In this document: positions 1 through 12,116 of the stretch, one piece after another
Position numbering within the stretch: the first letter of the stretch is position 1
Layout of the letters: each line of letters starts with the position of its first letter
Assembly: GCF_036588685.1 (NCBI RefSeq)
Contig: NC_086378.1
Span: 17,461,578 to 17,525,577, forward strand
Direction of reading: 5' to 3'
Origin: Mytilus trossulus
Lineage: Eukaryota; Mollusca; Bivalvia; Mytilida; Mytilidae
Length of the DNA stretch: 64,000 bases
Notes under the pieces: generated by a model
Seen by the model: the letters and a program-made list of their open reading frames with translations, nothing else
The model's database searches: none
What the model was told of the DNA's origin: nothing
Translations under genes and position numbers: made by a program

Positions 1-1722
1 GATGGTTCTCTCTACGACTTCTTCTATCAACAAAAACTGGTTGCCATATGCTATAGCTGAGAGAGCTGATAGTGGCATTACACACCCTAAAATCAAATTC
101 TGTTTTGAACTAGACATGAAATTAATTTAAACTAAAAAAAATCAGTGAACTAAATTTTGAACAAATCCTTGACATGCTTGAGGAGAAAATGAATTTAATT
201 CAACATAAAACACGAATAATCAATTTTCTGCATAAAAGAATCCATGAAATTGAAAAAAAATCAGTAAATTTTATTTGAAACTCATGCTTCAGAAGAGATT
301 AAAAAGAATTACTCATTTTAAATCCATTTTTTTCTTCAGAAATTATACATTTAACAGGTACATGTATATTTTGAAAAACAAAATTTATTCAAAAGCTTCA
401 TAGAATTCGAATTAGCTAAATTTGAATAGTTAGGCAGGATGAAAATGACAGCATCAGAGTTTCTAGTTTGAATGAAATATATTTGTATTTTAAATTTTAA
501 GTTTTTGTGTATAATTAAATGCATCAGGATTTTCAGGAACGAAACAGATGTATAACATATCTTAAAATTTTTAACTCAGACATTTTGTGTATAATTAGAT
601 TAAAAAAAAAATTGCTGTAGAAGTTGTACTTCTCTAAGTTTGTAAAAATATGATAAAAATTTGAAATTAAGAATTTTGAATGCTGAAATAAAATTATGTT
701 ATTAAAACGTCTCGGTGCATATAAATTTTACGTATTTTCTAATTTACAGATTAGAAAGTTCACCATGTAGATATTGTTTAGAAAGCATGATGTTACAGGT
801 TTGTACTAAATATCTGGCTATTGTAAATGTGATTGGGATCATACACATCTTGATTATATTAAAGATTTGACATGCATGATGTGCTTGTCAATAAGACTGC
901 TCTGCACAAAAATTCTCATTAAAAGAGACTGAACCTCTAAAAACATTATATCATGATGAAAATGTGATATGAGATAAATGCTTACTTTAAATGAAATGCA
1001 AACAAATTTGGAAGTGCAGAAAAAGGATTCACTAATACATTTTCTGAGAGTCACTACAAAGTCAACAAAGATATAAAAAAGAAAACCACATATTACACAG
1101 CAATAATTTATCATTATTTTCATGAATTATACCATTAGAAAGGATTGAATCTCCCAGCATAACCTCATAGAATATTGTGTCAATTATGTATGAATTAGAG
1201 CATTCACTATTGTTGACATTCTAGCATTAAAACATGATAAATTTATATTTTGACATCACCATTTTTTTAATAGTATTAAACAGGCAGGAGTGGTACTTAA
1301 ACAAGTGATTTAAAAATCACTTCAGATTTTGACACTATGCTGGTGTTAGATTAAACACTAGATTGAACACCACTTTATTTTGGAGCACCTGAGATCACCC
1401 CCAGTTTTTGGTGGGGTTTGTGTTCCGTATCTTAAGTTTTTTATGTTGTGTCTTCTGTACTGTAATTTTTCTGTTTGTCATTTTGTGTTAGCCATGGCGT
1501 TGTTTATTTTCGATCTCTGAATTTGACTGTCCCTCTGGTATCTTTCACCCCTCTTTTAGACATCTGCAACATGGGTTAATGAACCATTGTTTACTACATG
1601 TTATTTTAAACAAGACAAACAGAGTGTTGTTCATAATAATAATTTGTAATTATATGCCTTTATTCCCATGTTGGAAATGAATCAGACTATTTATTGTATG
1701 TTTTATATGTTTGTGTTTGCAG
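1..1722. other. AT-rich non-coding DNA upstream of the E2-like exons
   Basis: I see no convincing exon here. The E2-like gene downstream lacks its start codon, so at least one 5' exon must lie in this stretch or left of the window, but I could not identify it. The only recognisable piece is a Penelope-like 3' end fragment at about 1381-1560, listed separately. The minus-strand open frame at 854-1123 is low-complexity and matches nothing I know. Confidence 0.5.
1381..1560 (+). repeat. Penelope-like element 3'-end fragment (family PLE-1)
   Basis: The segment runs from a GGAGCACCTGAGATCACCCC-like start through a GTTTTTGGTGGGGTTTGTG block to TTTGACTGTCCCTCTGGTAT and CTTTCACCCCTCTTTT. The same order of blocks recurs at 4495-4700 (minus), 7860-8080, 13335-13560, 26390-26640 (minus), 50520-50700, 56030-56220 (minus) and 56590-56740. 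At 26.4-27.0 kb it directly follows a reverse transcriptase C-terminus, which identifies it as the 3' region of that element. Confidence 0.75.
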
Positions 1723-2725
1723 AGTACACCACCAATAGAGGAGAATTCTTGGAGACACAGAAGATTAAGAAGTGAACTAAAAACATTAAAATCTGACCCA
1801 CCTGAAGGTATAAAAGCCACACCATTGGATAGACATTGCTGTCACTGGCAAGCCTCAATAACTGGTCCACAGGGTAGTCCATATGAAGGAGGACTTTTTC
1901 TTTTGTATTTGCAGATACCACAGAGGTAGGATTTATTTTATTGCAATATTACATGTAACATTACCCATATTTTTGATTGAATGACATTGGATATCAATTT
2001 CATATTTGATGGTTAGAGTCATTTGTAACAGTGTTAAGCATGCAACATCTCTGACATATTTCAAAGCATTTTATTATTTAACATTTTACAAGTACAAAAA
2101 TTGAACAGAACTAATCGTAATGTATTGCAAGCTGTGTCATTATCTATGGCAGATTTTAATTAATGCTATGAGAAAAAATAGGGTATTGAACAAAACTTGT
2201 TTTTGTTGTACTATTATTCATTTTCATATAATTTATATGAAATTCAAAATCAATAAAAGATTAATCAATGTTTTTTTTTAATGTTCAAAACTTTCAAAGT
2301 TAAAGAATTGCAACAACATGAAACATGTATAAACTAAAAACCAACTAATTTTGGTGGATACTTTCATAATTATCTTAGCTTAAATTTTACCAAAACTATT
2401 TGTATTGTTTTTCAGTTACCCAATGAGGCCACCAAAAGTGAGATTCATTACACGTATATTTCATCCTAACATTAGTCGTCATGGAGATGTAGGTCTGGAC
2501 TCTATCCATCATAATTGGAGTTTAGCATTAACAATATCCAAAGTGTTGATAAGTATACAATCATTGCTAACGGACCCATATTGTTATGTGTGTATGGAAC
2601 CTACTATTGGTAAATTGTTTATGAAAGATAGAAAAGAATTTAATAGAATAGCCAGATTATGGACATGGAAATTCGCTATGCATGACTTTTTAATGCCAAT
2701 GAATATTGATCTGAATGGGGTATAG
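1723..2725 (+). CDS. Catalytically atypical E2 ubiquitin-conjugating-like protein, last two exons
   Basis: Two exons are joined: 1723-1925 (acceptor TTTGCAG, donor GAG|GTAGG, which leaves two bases) and 2416-2725 (acceptor TTTTTCAG, stop TAG). They give 170 residues in one frame across the junction. The product has the UBC fold in order: N-terminal helix (WRHRRLRSELKTL), the W-x-A-x-I-x-GP-x-GSPYEGG strand region, YPMRPPKVRF, the HPN motif (HPNI), the LALTISKVLISIQSLL helix and a C-terminal helix. In active UBE2D-type enzymes the residue seven positions after HPNI is the thioester cysteine, in a CLD motif. Here it reads GLD, so the cysteine is replaced by glycine. Other cysteines (HCCHW and DPYCYVC) are not at that position. 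The protein is therefore probably a pseudo-E2 or UEV-like partner rather than an enzyme. The true start exon is missing from the model. Confidence 0.85.
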
Positions 2726-3369
2726 TAATGGGAAGTAGATGTGCTCCAAAAAAGAGGATTTCTTTTCTGTGATATTTTTTTACATTATAGCATAATACAG
2801 TTCATTACAACTAAAAATTGTGTGAAAAATGTTCATTACTATGTTACCTTGCTTACATGTTATATTAAATGCTTACACATAAAAATAGTGCATGAACAAG
2901 TTATTTAGACATCTTTAGTTATATTTGTCATGATAAATTGACTATTGAATACTGCTAATAATGAATATCAAGAAAAGTTTTCAATGAGGCAAAAAATGTC
3001 ACAAATTATAGTTGATTTATCATGACCTCATCTTAATTATTACTTATTCATATCACATTAACATATTCTGCATGTTCTGGTCCAGAAATGCATTTAATTT
3101 GTCACTTAAGCAGTACCGTTATCACGACCTCACTTTAGTACTTTTTAATTGGCTTGTTTTATGCTTGTAAAAGTATAAAGCAGTGATGCCATTTTGTTAT
3201 AATTAAAAGAGAAGTTAAACTATGTGTGGGTATATACTTAGTATTAGTAGCATCCATGTTAAAATGTGTGTATTGAGAATCCCTATATACATCAACATCA
3301 TGCATGTTTTGGCTTTTATAATAAATACTGTATTGTGTGATAGATTTTGTATGCAATGTATGTGAAGAA
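2726..3369. other. Probable 3' UTR and intergenic DNA after the E2-like gene
   Basis: AT-rich sequence with no exon or recognised repeat. The proximal part is presumably the 3' UTR of the E2-like gene, but I could not fix a poly(A) site. Confidence 0.4.
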
Positions 3370-3767
3370 CAATAGACCGCTTTCGAGTTCATCCGTCACC
3401 GGCAAAAACTCGTCAATTATGCACGCCTTTATGACGTCATTTACCAGATAGAGGGGCTTGCCTGTATCCCTGCACTATTTACGTTCATCAAGCGTCTTGG
3501 TGATTGTCTTTGTGCAGGATAAACTAGAAATAATGGTTGCTCTGTAGGTACTTACTGACAATTCCCTAATGACAGCAGTGTTGATTGTCAATTTTGAGAA
3601 TTCAATTTGCCGAATAATTCGTTCAATATAGAATTATAGTTTTCCAACCACTCGCTTAACATTGGAAGGAAGTGACGACGCCCCTAAACCCACAAATGAC
3701 GGTGATAAAGGCGCGTATAATTGACGAGTTTTTTTCGGTGACGGATGAACTCGAAAGTGGTCTATTG
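3370..3767. mobile_element. MITE-like element with about 62-bp terminal inverted repeats
   Basis: The left end (CAATAGACCGCTTTCGAGTT... to CGCCTTTA at about 3431) is repeated inverted at the right end (about 3706-3767) with a few mismatches. Total length is about 398 bp. The interior has no open frame, so this would be a non-autonomous DNA transposon. The target-site duplication is unclear; the flanks share only short AA/GAA tracts, so I do not assign a superfamily. Confidence 0.8.
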
Positions 3768-6054
3768 AAACAAGTAAGATATGGCTTTAACTTTATTTAG
3801 GTAATGTAATCATTGTATATTGCTATAAATTAAACGTTATGAAATATGTGCAATAGTTTTACACTGTATATTTTATTCCCTAAGTTACCATGAATATTTG
3901 AATAAAGAATAAAACATTCTGACCTTATTTTTATCATAGCCAAAAGAGAAAAAAATAATGTTATGAGTTGTGATTGTAGATTTTGCATGGATCCCATGAC
4001 AATAGAATCCATATCACTCTTTATGAATGAACTAACACAGATAAAATTTCTCAAGACCATGTGCAAATGATTTATTACTCCTTTGACATATCTCTGCTAC
4101 AAATAATCTCAATGAATGTGTTTATGATAAAATATTGTATTGATATTGTGAATGGCAAAGCACGAAACAAAATTGAATATATCTTATGATCACTTTTATT
4201 GTTTTATGTTAAAAGTGATATATCAAAAGTATCGAATTGTGAGGAAAATTCAAAACATAAAGTTCCTGATCAAATGGCAAAATAAAAAGCTCAAACGCAT
4301 AACATAAATGGATAATAACTGTCATTCATGATTAGATAACAATTTTCTTTAATTCAATATCAATACAGAATTAAGGCTCTTAATTGAACATAACATGTTT
4401 AAACTCAGATAAAAGTACTCTTTGAAGTGTGTCATATATAACTTTTTGGTCATCATTAATCAGACCATTGACCTGTTTTCTTTTTGAATTGTTTAACAAG
4501 AGGGGCGAAAGATGCCTGAGGGACAGTCAAACTCATAGATCAAAAATAAACTGACAACGTCATGGCTTAAATAGAAAAAAACAAACAGACCAAATAATAG
4601 TACACAAGACAGAACATAGAAAACTGAAGACAAAGCAACCAAAATCTCACCAAAAACTCATGATGATCTCATGTGCTACTGAAGGGTAAGCAATTCTGTT
4701 CCACATCTGTTTCTCATGTGTTTCTCATGTTATTACAAACCTGGTAAATATTCTTTTTTTGTGAAAATGGAAGGGAATTGTAGTTGTGACATAAGGAACA
4801 TATATCCGATATCATCTGTGAAATTATTATTCCATAACGATCAACCAACATGTAATGGCACCCTTTATAATTTACGAATGGATGATTTCAACCATTTTGA
4901 ATCCTTAGCAAAGTGATTTAATATGTGGTCTTCAGAATTCATCTACATCTGTTGAACACATTTTGAATTTATAAGAATAAGGTAACAGTAATAAACTGAA
5001 AGAAAGATGGTGAATGCAGTCCTGAGCTACCTCGTTGTTTGTCTGGAACATTTCTCAAAATTTCAATAAAGAAGCAAAATAAAAGAAAGTACTATAACCC
5101 ATGGAGAATACAGTGAGAAGTGAACTGACATTTGGAGGTCAATTGTCAGTCGTTTTTGATAGGTTTTTAAAAATGCTCTTAGTTGGAGGATTCCAAAATC
5201 ATCTTTTTGACATCTAACATGGCACCAAAAACGGGCCTATATATATATCCGTGAAGTTAAGGTATTTTCGAAATTTAAATAGATTCTAAAACAACTGATA
5301 TGTCTTCTTATAACTTTTTTCCTGCTTCCGGAGTATGATATAGTGCTGTAGATGTAAAGGGCGTGGTTCGAGGTGAGGAATTGACAATCATTTCCTGGAA
5401 TAGAGCTAATAAGGCTGATGAAAGGATTCTGAGGTGGTAAAATCAGAAAAATTATCCAGACTTGGAATACACAAAAGGACTGGATTTCATTTAAGCGGTT
5501 TCAGTGCCCAAAGATTTCCTTATTTTGCTCAACAAAGGTATATTGTTTTGGTTTCACAGAGCTAAATGCATGACGCACTAGTGAAATCAGAAAGTCATAT
5601 CATGAGGTCTAAAATGTATTTTCTTTGAATCCGATGTTTACACAAACTAAACCAAAGGAGTGTGATGTTCATACGAAACATGAAGATCATATTTTCAGAC
5701 TTTTTAGTATGAACAGACTGTCCAAGGTAGATTTGTCAGTATTTGCAACCAAGTGAATCATGAGTCAAAACTGTTTCGAAAGCCAGTTATGCTTAACCTG
5801 GACGGAAGATCGAAAGGAAAATCGACCCAGTTGTAAAACATTTCATCGAAGATACAAATTTTGAAATTGTGTACGCAAGATGCGCGTTTCGCCTACAAAA
5901 AACCTCATCAGTGATACAAGGATAAAAAAGTTTAAAAGCCGAACTTATGTGGAAGACCATTGCTGACAGATAATATATAAAGTACATATGTCATATATAA
6001 GATAAAGAGTCTTGACTATGATATCTCCATTCTTCTCATTCTCGTTAATCATAT
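3768..6054. repeat. Intergenic stretch holding several old repeat fragments
   Basis: No gene seen. Contents: a fragment of the dispersed repeat with the GAGGAAAATTCAAAAC signature at about 4235-4345 (minus); a PLE-1 3' end and degraded RT tail at about 4495-4920 (minus), collinear with 26390-26860; and a minus-strand copy of the GACGAAACGCGCGTC repeat at about 5840-5935. The rest is unassigned AT-rich DNA. The short open frame at 4716-4916 is antisense to the degraded RT tail and is not a gene. Confidence 0.6.
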
Positions 6055-9000
6055 TCACTGTTTAATCTTAGAAAGCTCATTTAGTGGACCTTCATATTTT
6101 TCACCTATTAAACAGAAAGAAAATTTCTACATATAATATACCAATGATTGCTAATAATGTAAATGGTTAGGTCACAAATGTTATAATAATCCTTTGATGG
6201 GGTTAGTTTTAACGAAATTAATGCGCTATACTGTGTTTTTACCATATTATATTTTGCGTGCGTGTCCTATAAAGATTTCTTGATAGAGTGTTGCTGCTCA
6301 CAATGATACTATTAAACTAAGCGTTCTAAGTGGTCAAGTTGAAATCATCCTTTCAAGAATTTTATGGAATTTTCAATGCTATAGCTTGACATACCAGTAT
6401 GTTATAGACACTTGTCTATTCTATAAATTGTCGAGAAAGTGCTAACCTCTACAGGTTTATTTGCACCTTTAAGCTCCTGACGTATTTTTACACCCCTAAA
6501 TTTCGAATGTTTAAATTGAGCGTCTTTATGAAGGTATTTCAAGAAAATCATTCGGACATTTGAGATGCATTTCGTTTATACTTATAATATTTTTGTTTTA
6601 TCTTCAATGAACATTTCAGTTTTGTACTTCATTCCTATCCATTCCAATTAAATATATGACTTACCGATAAAATTTGCAATTAAATCCAATCTATCCGATC
6701 CAAATAGCATTTCTTTTTTACCGTTATTATGAATGACAATAGTTGGAGTTCCAAAAGCCTAAATAAACATTGTATTACATTTTAAACCCTATTAACATGA
6801 TATGTAAGTATGGGTATACAGAGGTTTCTTTGTCATCCCAATGCAATAAAAGATTAAAAATTGTTTTATTCGTGTAATATGGGTGGAGCCATACGAAATT
6901 CTTTCCATTTAAAAAAGCGTGATTTTCACACATTGTCTAGTACTGGGTCGATAATGTTAGTGAACTGCTACCCCCATGTTTTACTAGTACCTAGCTCTGA
7001 GTTTTTGTCAACAGAAAATGTTGCGCGTTCAATTACATATACACCTTGAAAGAAATCAAAAACAAACGCTTCGGATTTATAAAGTGTTATATATATATAT
7101 ATTCATTGTCGAGCCTGCTACTTCTGTAGTAAAAGCGATCCTACATTCGGCGTCGTCGGCGTCGTCCACAAACATTCATTATGTAGTTAAAAGTTTTTGT
7201 AATTTTAATAATTTTTTTAAAAGTATCCTGGATTTTACCAAACTTGGACAGAAGCTTGTTTATGATCATAAGATAGTATTCAGAAGAACCATTTGTAAAA
7301 AAATATCCTTTTTATCCCTATTTTACTATTTGTCCGCCAGTTAACATTATATTCACTCTTTGGTTTAACATGTTTAAGTTTTCTAAATTTTGATTACTTT
7401 CTTAACTATCCTGGATTTGTACCAAACTTGGACAGAAGCTTGTTTATGATTTGAAGCTAATATTGAGAAGGATATAGAAACAAAAATTTCTTGTTTATTT
7501 TTGTATAATTTATAAATTAACTTATTTTCTTCATACAGTTAACATAACATACAGTTTGCAGTTTAAGTTTTAAAATTATTAATTAGATTTAAAAAGAAGG
7601 CGAGACACTGGTTTTCGCGGAACATTTACACATTTTTAATTATTAAAGGCATTTCGTCTTAAATTGCATATCTTTAAGTAGGGGATAGACTTTCTTTTTT
7701 TCGCTGAAAATGCATTGCATCCAATGATGGTGCGGAAACAGTCGCCAAGATTTATCTTGAATCAAACAACATGATCTATATGAGACGCACTGTTTTGCAG
7801 AACGTAGCATATTGCATAGGTTAACATGAATAAATTTGATATCACATAAGCAACACGACGGGTGCCACATGTGGAGCAGGATCTGCTTACCCTTCCGGAG
7901 CACCCATAGTTTTTGGTGGGGTTCGTGTTGTTTATTCTTTGGTTTTCTATGTTGTGTCATGTGTACTATTGTTTGTCTGTTTGTCTTTTTTCATTTTTAG
8001 CCATGGTGTCGTCAGTTTGTTTTAGATTTATGAGTTTGACTGTCCCTTTGGTATCTTTCGTCCCTTTTCTTTAATAAGTAATGTATCCAGCGTCACTAAT
8101 GCGTATTTTGTAGACGAAACGCGCGTCTGGTGCAAATATAAATGTTTAATCTTGGTATCTCTGAGAGTTTATTTAGTAAGAAAATAGCGTTTCATCTGTC
8201 ACAAACGAGGCATTACTGAGTTGTTTGGGCGTTGAAATCCATTTATAGACATCGATTTCTTACCCCGAGTGATAGTGCTTCGTCTGTGTCAGCTTTTAAA
8301 CGATCAGAAACGTCAGGTTCCTTAGCTCTGTTCAAGCATTTTACAATCATTTCTTTTTTTATTCCAGCCTTTGATGCAGCCTTTAAAATATGAAATCAAC
8401 ATACAATGAGACATCAAAGGTTCGGAAAGAATAAAGAACATTTTAACATACCGATCATGCTTATAAAATATAAACATACTTGCGATTTTCAAAAAGCGGT
8501 ATGTCGTTTATACAACTAATGGTGATGACAAAAACTAGTTTTAATATCTTGGACTTAATCCGCAACATTTTATGTGCCCGTTCTCATGCAGGAACCGTTT
8601 CACCGTGTCAAATCCGTATTTTTTTGTTATTTGGAGATTTGGAGCCATAATGGCAGATCTCTGGTTATTCCGAACATTTATGGACTTGGGACCATAAAGA
8701 GCTTGAATTAATTTATAGTTAGTTGTCTCAAATTAAAACGCTGAAATCTTAACGTTGGTCGTGTGGTTATTTTGGTTGTTTGTATCATAAGGTTGCTATC
8801 TAAGTAATATAAATACCATATCCCCTTAACAACAAATGAACAATCTTAAAATTCAAATGTGCTATTCGTCAGAATTGCTTATTCTTATTTAAAAAAGATA
8901 AATGCGCATGATGCATGTACCAAGACTACACTTTTTGTTTTCTATCTAAAATTGTTTTATTCTGACAAAAAAAACCAAATAAAACCCCCAAAAAACCCAG

Positions 9001-12000
9001 AGATTGTATTCCTGATGTAAAATGCCGTTCAAATATGGATGATGTTTAATGCATTCATATCACTAAACACACTCTGTAAATATAACAGAAGTTGAGATTG
9101 AACGCTATTTGACATTAAATTACAATATATATATATATGAAGGCCTTTTCTTTTATTATGTTTTATAGTTTGATATAAAAAAATCATACCTCTGATATAT
9201 CGTCATCCGTAGTAATACCTTCATCCTAAAAACAAAACGTTCTTTACTTTCATATTTTTGAAATACATTTGGCGTAAGAAACAATGAATTATTTCAGTAT
9301 TAGTTACTAGTATTTCTTTTTTTGGGGGGAATTGTTCAGTGTTTACTTTCGAATAAATATAGCTGAAGAAATGCAAAGTAATGTTATGTTCGGATAACTT
9401 CATACTGTTAAAGCTGTCAAAACAAAACACAGTTCACGTTTTCATTATGTTTTCTATACAACATATACTTAGAGACCAGTTAAATGAAATTTTAAAGAAT
9501 TCGGACACATTATCACTGTCTATAAAACGTTGAAGAATTACGAAAATATGCAAAAGAAATTAAAATTTACACACCAAGAGATAATTATTATATCTATACT
9601 TAGTTGGTAATGTTAATGCAAAAAATGTTGACAGTGCGATTGCTCGATTGTTATTAGGCGCGCATGTTATACGTCACTCATGAGTTTTATCTAGACGAAA
9701 CGCGCGTCTGGCATACTTAATTGTAATCCATGTGCCTTTGATAACTTTTGTAAATTTTTGTATAAAAAAAAATCATATCTGAATCATACCCTTAAATAAG
9801 TTATGACCACAAACGAGTTGACTTAATCTGTATTATGAATATTATGGGTGTCGTATGCGGCCCATGATACGGCTTCTCTTCAAAAATTTCTCCTTGCTAT
9901 CGAACTTGTCTTGATAAAGCCTATTTTGGATGTGGACATATATGTCTTTCATTGTTTGTCCGTAAATATCCTCAATCATATCTTTTAAGTGCACTGTCCT
10001 CTCGAAATTAATTCCTCTTTGACAACAACTGTTTCTAAATCCTTTACTAGTATTTCAATTCATCTTAACACCCCCAAAACTTACTCTGCCCCACACTCGC
10101 AACCACAGCTGTCTAGAAAGTTCTTCTGTATATTCGGAGTTTTCCATATCAACTGCTGTTATAAATAACATAGCGGGTCTTGATCCTTTCACATACATAA
10201 CTTCTTTCAAATCCTGATCAAAACAAAGTAGTAAAACGTCATGCCATATACTGATTTGAATGCATTACAATTTTTTTTTATATTAAAAAATATATATGAT
10301 TTAAGTAAAGCAAAAGAAATCTACTATACTGGAATCATCCAATATGCACTAATTGTTATATTTATAACTAGTTTTTCACTTGTAAAAGCAACTCTGCAGT
10401 TGCGTTAGTATAGCCAAATTTTTAGTTTACTGTGGAATGTTTTGTTTGTTTCTCAGTCGTTTATGCCTTATGTAATGTCTTTTTCGTATTGATGATGTTT
10501 GATTTCTCCCTTGGTATCATAGAAACTTACAGCAGGGATTTTGAAGGGTACTTGATGGTACTGTCCTAGTCTTGCTAGATCATGTAGTATATACTGCATT
10601 TTTATTGGAACATTGCCTGGAAGCTGATTTCCTGCAAATGTCAAATTAAGATCAATTAGTTTTATTCCAGATTCTTTAACTAAATCGTTACAAAAAAGTG
10701 TGGATAATTGGAAGGGAGTTCTTCATCTTTCTATTCATTTCTCTGTTTTCTATTTTGGGCCCATTTTTCTTTTTTTCCATTTTTTTTTTTCACTTTATCC
10801 TTCACTATTTGGCCGATTTTGTTTGTCCTGACCAGACCTTCTCTGGATATAAAAACAGATACTTAAAACTTTAAAATTCCATCAAAACGAAGGCATGAAC
10901 AGAAATGTGATATGTGGTATAAAAGGAGAACAAACAATCATCTGTTACGGACTTTTCATTGTCCAAACGACATAAGCTCGTTGGCATGAATATAAAATGA
11001 AGGAAACAGCAAAAAACCTTTTTCGTTCAAAGTTAATTAAGTAATATGGAATAATTTGTTTGTTTTGATTTTCCAATCAAAGCATATTTTTTGTTTATGT
11101 ACACTTATTTTTTATGATTTATGATTATTCTTAAATATTTTAATACAAGATACAATTTAATCAAGTTTCATAATTCTTCAGCTGTGGTTGTAAGTTGTAT
11201 TGGTAAGCCATCCCTCTACCAAATATCTCTTACAAAAGGGATTTTTGAAAATATTTGGTATTGTGTGTTTTACTTGCTTGGTTTTAAAACTATTTTGATC
11301 TGAGCGTCACTGATGAGTCTTATGTTGACGAAACGCGCGTCTGGCGTATTAAATTATAATCCTGGTACCTTTGATAACTATTTACACCACTGGGTCGATG
11401 CCACTGCTGGTTGATGTTTAGTCCCCGAGGGATTACCAGCCCAGTAGTCAGCACTTCGGTGTTGACATGAATTTCAATTATATGGTAATTTAAATAAATT
11501 TCCTGTTGACAAAACCTTTTTCGAAAAACTTAGGATTTTCTTATCCAAGGAATAGATTACCGTAGCCGTATGTGGCACAACATTTTGGAATTTCAGGTCC
11601 TCAATGCTCTTAAACTTTGTTCTCGTTTGGCTTTAAAACTATATTGTTTCGAGCGTCACTGGTGAGTCTTATGTCGTCTAGCGTATTAAATTATAACCCT
11701 GGTACATTTGAAAACTATTTTTGTTACAATATATGACTTATGTAACCCACCTGCTCCTTTTAGAACGTCTTCCTGTGAAAGCGGGTTTAATCTTAGATCC
11801 ATATTCCTCCATTTGGACTTGTAACGTGTCAGAATCTACAAAAGAGAAAACAATGTTTTCTAAAAATAACTGTTTGTGTTTGTTCAGTTAGTATGTTACA
11901 AAAAGTGTAGTTTTCTTCTTTAGACTAGGGCTTTATATCATAAAAGGACTTATAACAGAAGACAAAAACGACCGAAAACCCTTAACACAGAACTTTCAAA

Positions 12001-12116
12001 TCACTTACCTCAAAACACAACCACGAATACGGTGATAATATGTCATAATACAAATCTACTCTTTTTACATCAGGAATGACTAAATTTTGAAATTTCTTTC
12101 TATAATCCCGGTACAT
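6055..12116 (-). CDS. GSTK1: Glutathione S-transferase kappa, paralogue A (8 exons, complete)
   Basis: Exons on the minus strand: 12116-12009, 11835-11751, 10631-10531, 10213-10085, 9225-9190, 8380-8264, 6758-6665, 6104-6055 (TGA). All junctions are GT/AG and in phase, giving 239 aa. Kappa-class GSTs are DsbA-like thioredoxin-fold enzymes of mitochondria and peroxisomes that conjugate or reduce substrates with glutathione. The N-terminal YYDILSPYSW holds the glutathione-activating serine (S28 here, equivalent to human Ser16). EYTEELSRQLWLRVWGR and DEGIT lie in the helical insert. AFGTPTIVIHNNGKKEMLFGSDR holds the cis-proline loop (P197) and the C-terminal GSDR motif. The C-terminus (IKQ) is not a peroxisomal SKL-type signal. 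The start is uncertain: where paralogue B has ATG this copy has an isoleucine codon (ATT), and the nearest in-frame ATG is 14 codons upstream at 12116. Exon 6 is 117 nt and ends DEALSLG|GTAAGA with no repeat array. Introns contain dispersed repeats, listed separately. Confidence 0.92.
6240..6370 (+). pseudogene. Degenerate Penelope-like RT fragment in GSTK-A intron 7
   Basis: The segment around TAGAGTGTTGCTGCTCACAA through GTCAAGTTGAAATCATCC reads as the LLLI-MLLNQ-F-VKLKSSL region of the same RT tail seen complete at 26691-26963 and degraded at 56230-56420. It has no continuous open frame. Confidence 0.55.
7088..7500 (+). repeat. Dispersed repeat with tandem CCAAACTTGGACAGAAGCTTG blocks
   Basis: Starts near a GTCGAGCCTGCTACTTCTGT and GTCGTCGGCGTCGTCCACAA segment. 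It then carries two approximate repeats of a block containing ATCCTGGATTT(G)TACCAAACTTGGACAGAAGC followed by TTGTTTATGAT (about 7227 and 7409). A minus-strand relative lies at about 34880-35420. It lies in GSTK-A intron 6. The open frames across it are accidental. Confidence 0.65.
7860..8080 (+). repeat. PLE-1 3'-end fragment
   Basis: A well-preserved copy: GGTGCCACATGTGGAGCAGG, then the GTTTTTGGTGGGGTTCGTG block, CATTTTTAGCCATGGTGTCG, and TTTGACTGTCCCTTTGGTAT with CTTTCGTCCC at the end. It lies in intron 6 of GSTK-A, antisense to the gene, and is 5'-truncated with no RT sequence attached. Confidence 0.8.
8085..8165 (+). repeat. GACGAAACGCGCGTCTGG short repeat
   Basis: Contains GCGTCACTAATGCGTATTTTG, then GTAGACGAAACGCGCGTCTGG, then a TTTAATCTTGGTATCT tail. 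Immediately follows the PLE-1 fragment. Same family as copies at about 5840 (minus), 9670, 11290, 11640, 29520, 47820 and 55120. Confidence 0.75.
9640..9760 (+). repeat. GACGAAACGCGCGTCTGG short repeat
   Basis: Copy with ACGTCACTCATGAGTTTTAT, CTAGACGAAACGCGCGTCTGG and the TGTAATCCATGTGCCTTTGATAACTT tail, in GSTK-A intron 4. Confidence 0.75.
11285..11730 (+). repeat. Long copy plus second copy of the GACGAAACGCGCGTCTGG repeat
   Basis: The first unit begins GAGCGTCACTGATGAGTCTT and continues past CCTGGTACCTTTGATAACTA into an ACTGGGTCGATGCCACTGCT block and an AGTAGTCAGCACTTCGGTG block. A second, partly deleted copy of the opening module starts near 11650 (GAGCGTCACTGGTGAGTCTT). This shows the family's modular order: head, CpG-rich core, tail, then the CACTGCTGGT/CAGCACTTCGG module. 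Lies in GSTK-A intron 2. Confidence 0.75.

Noticed and set aside
7018..7344. 108-codon plus-strand open frame
   Set aside because: Runs into the dispersed CCAAACTTGGACAGAAGC repeat inside a GSTK-A intron.
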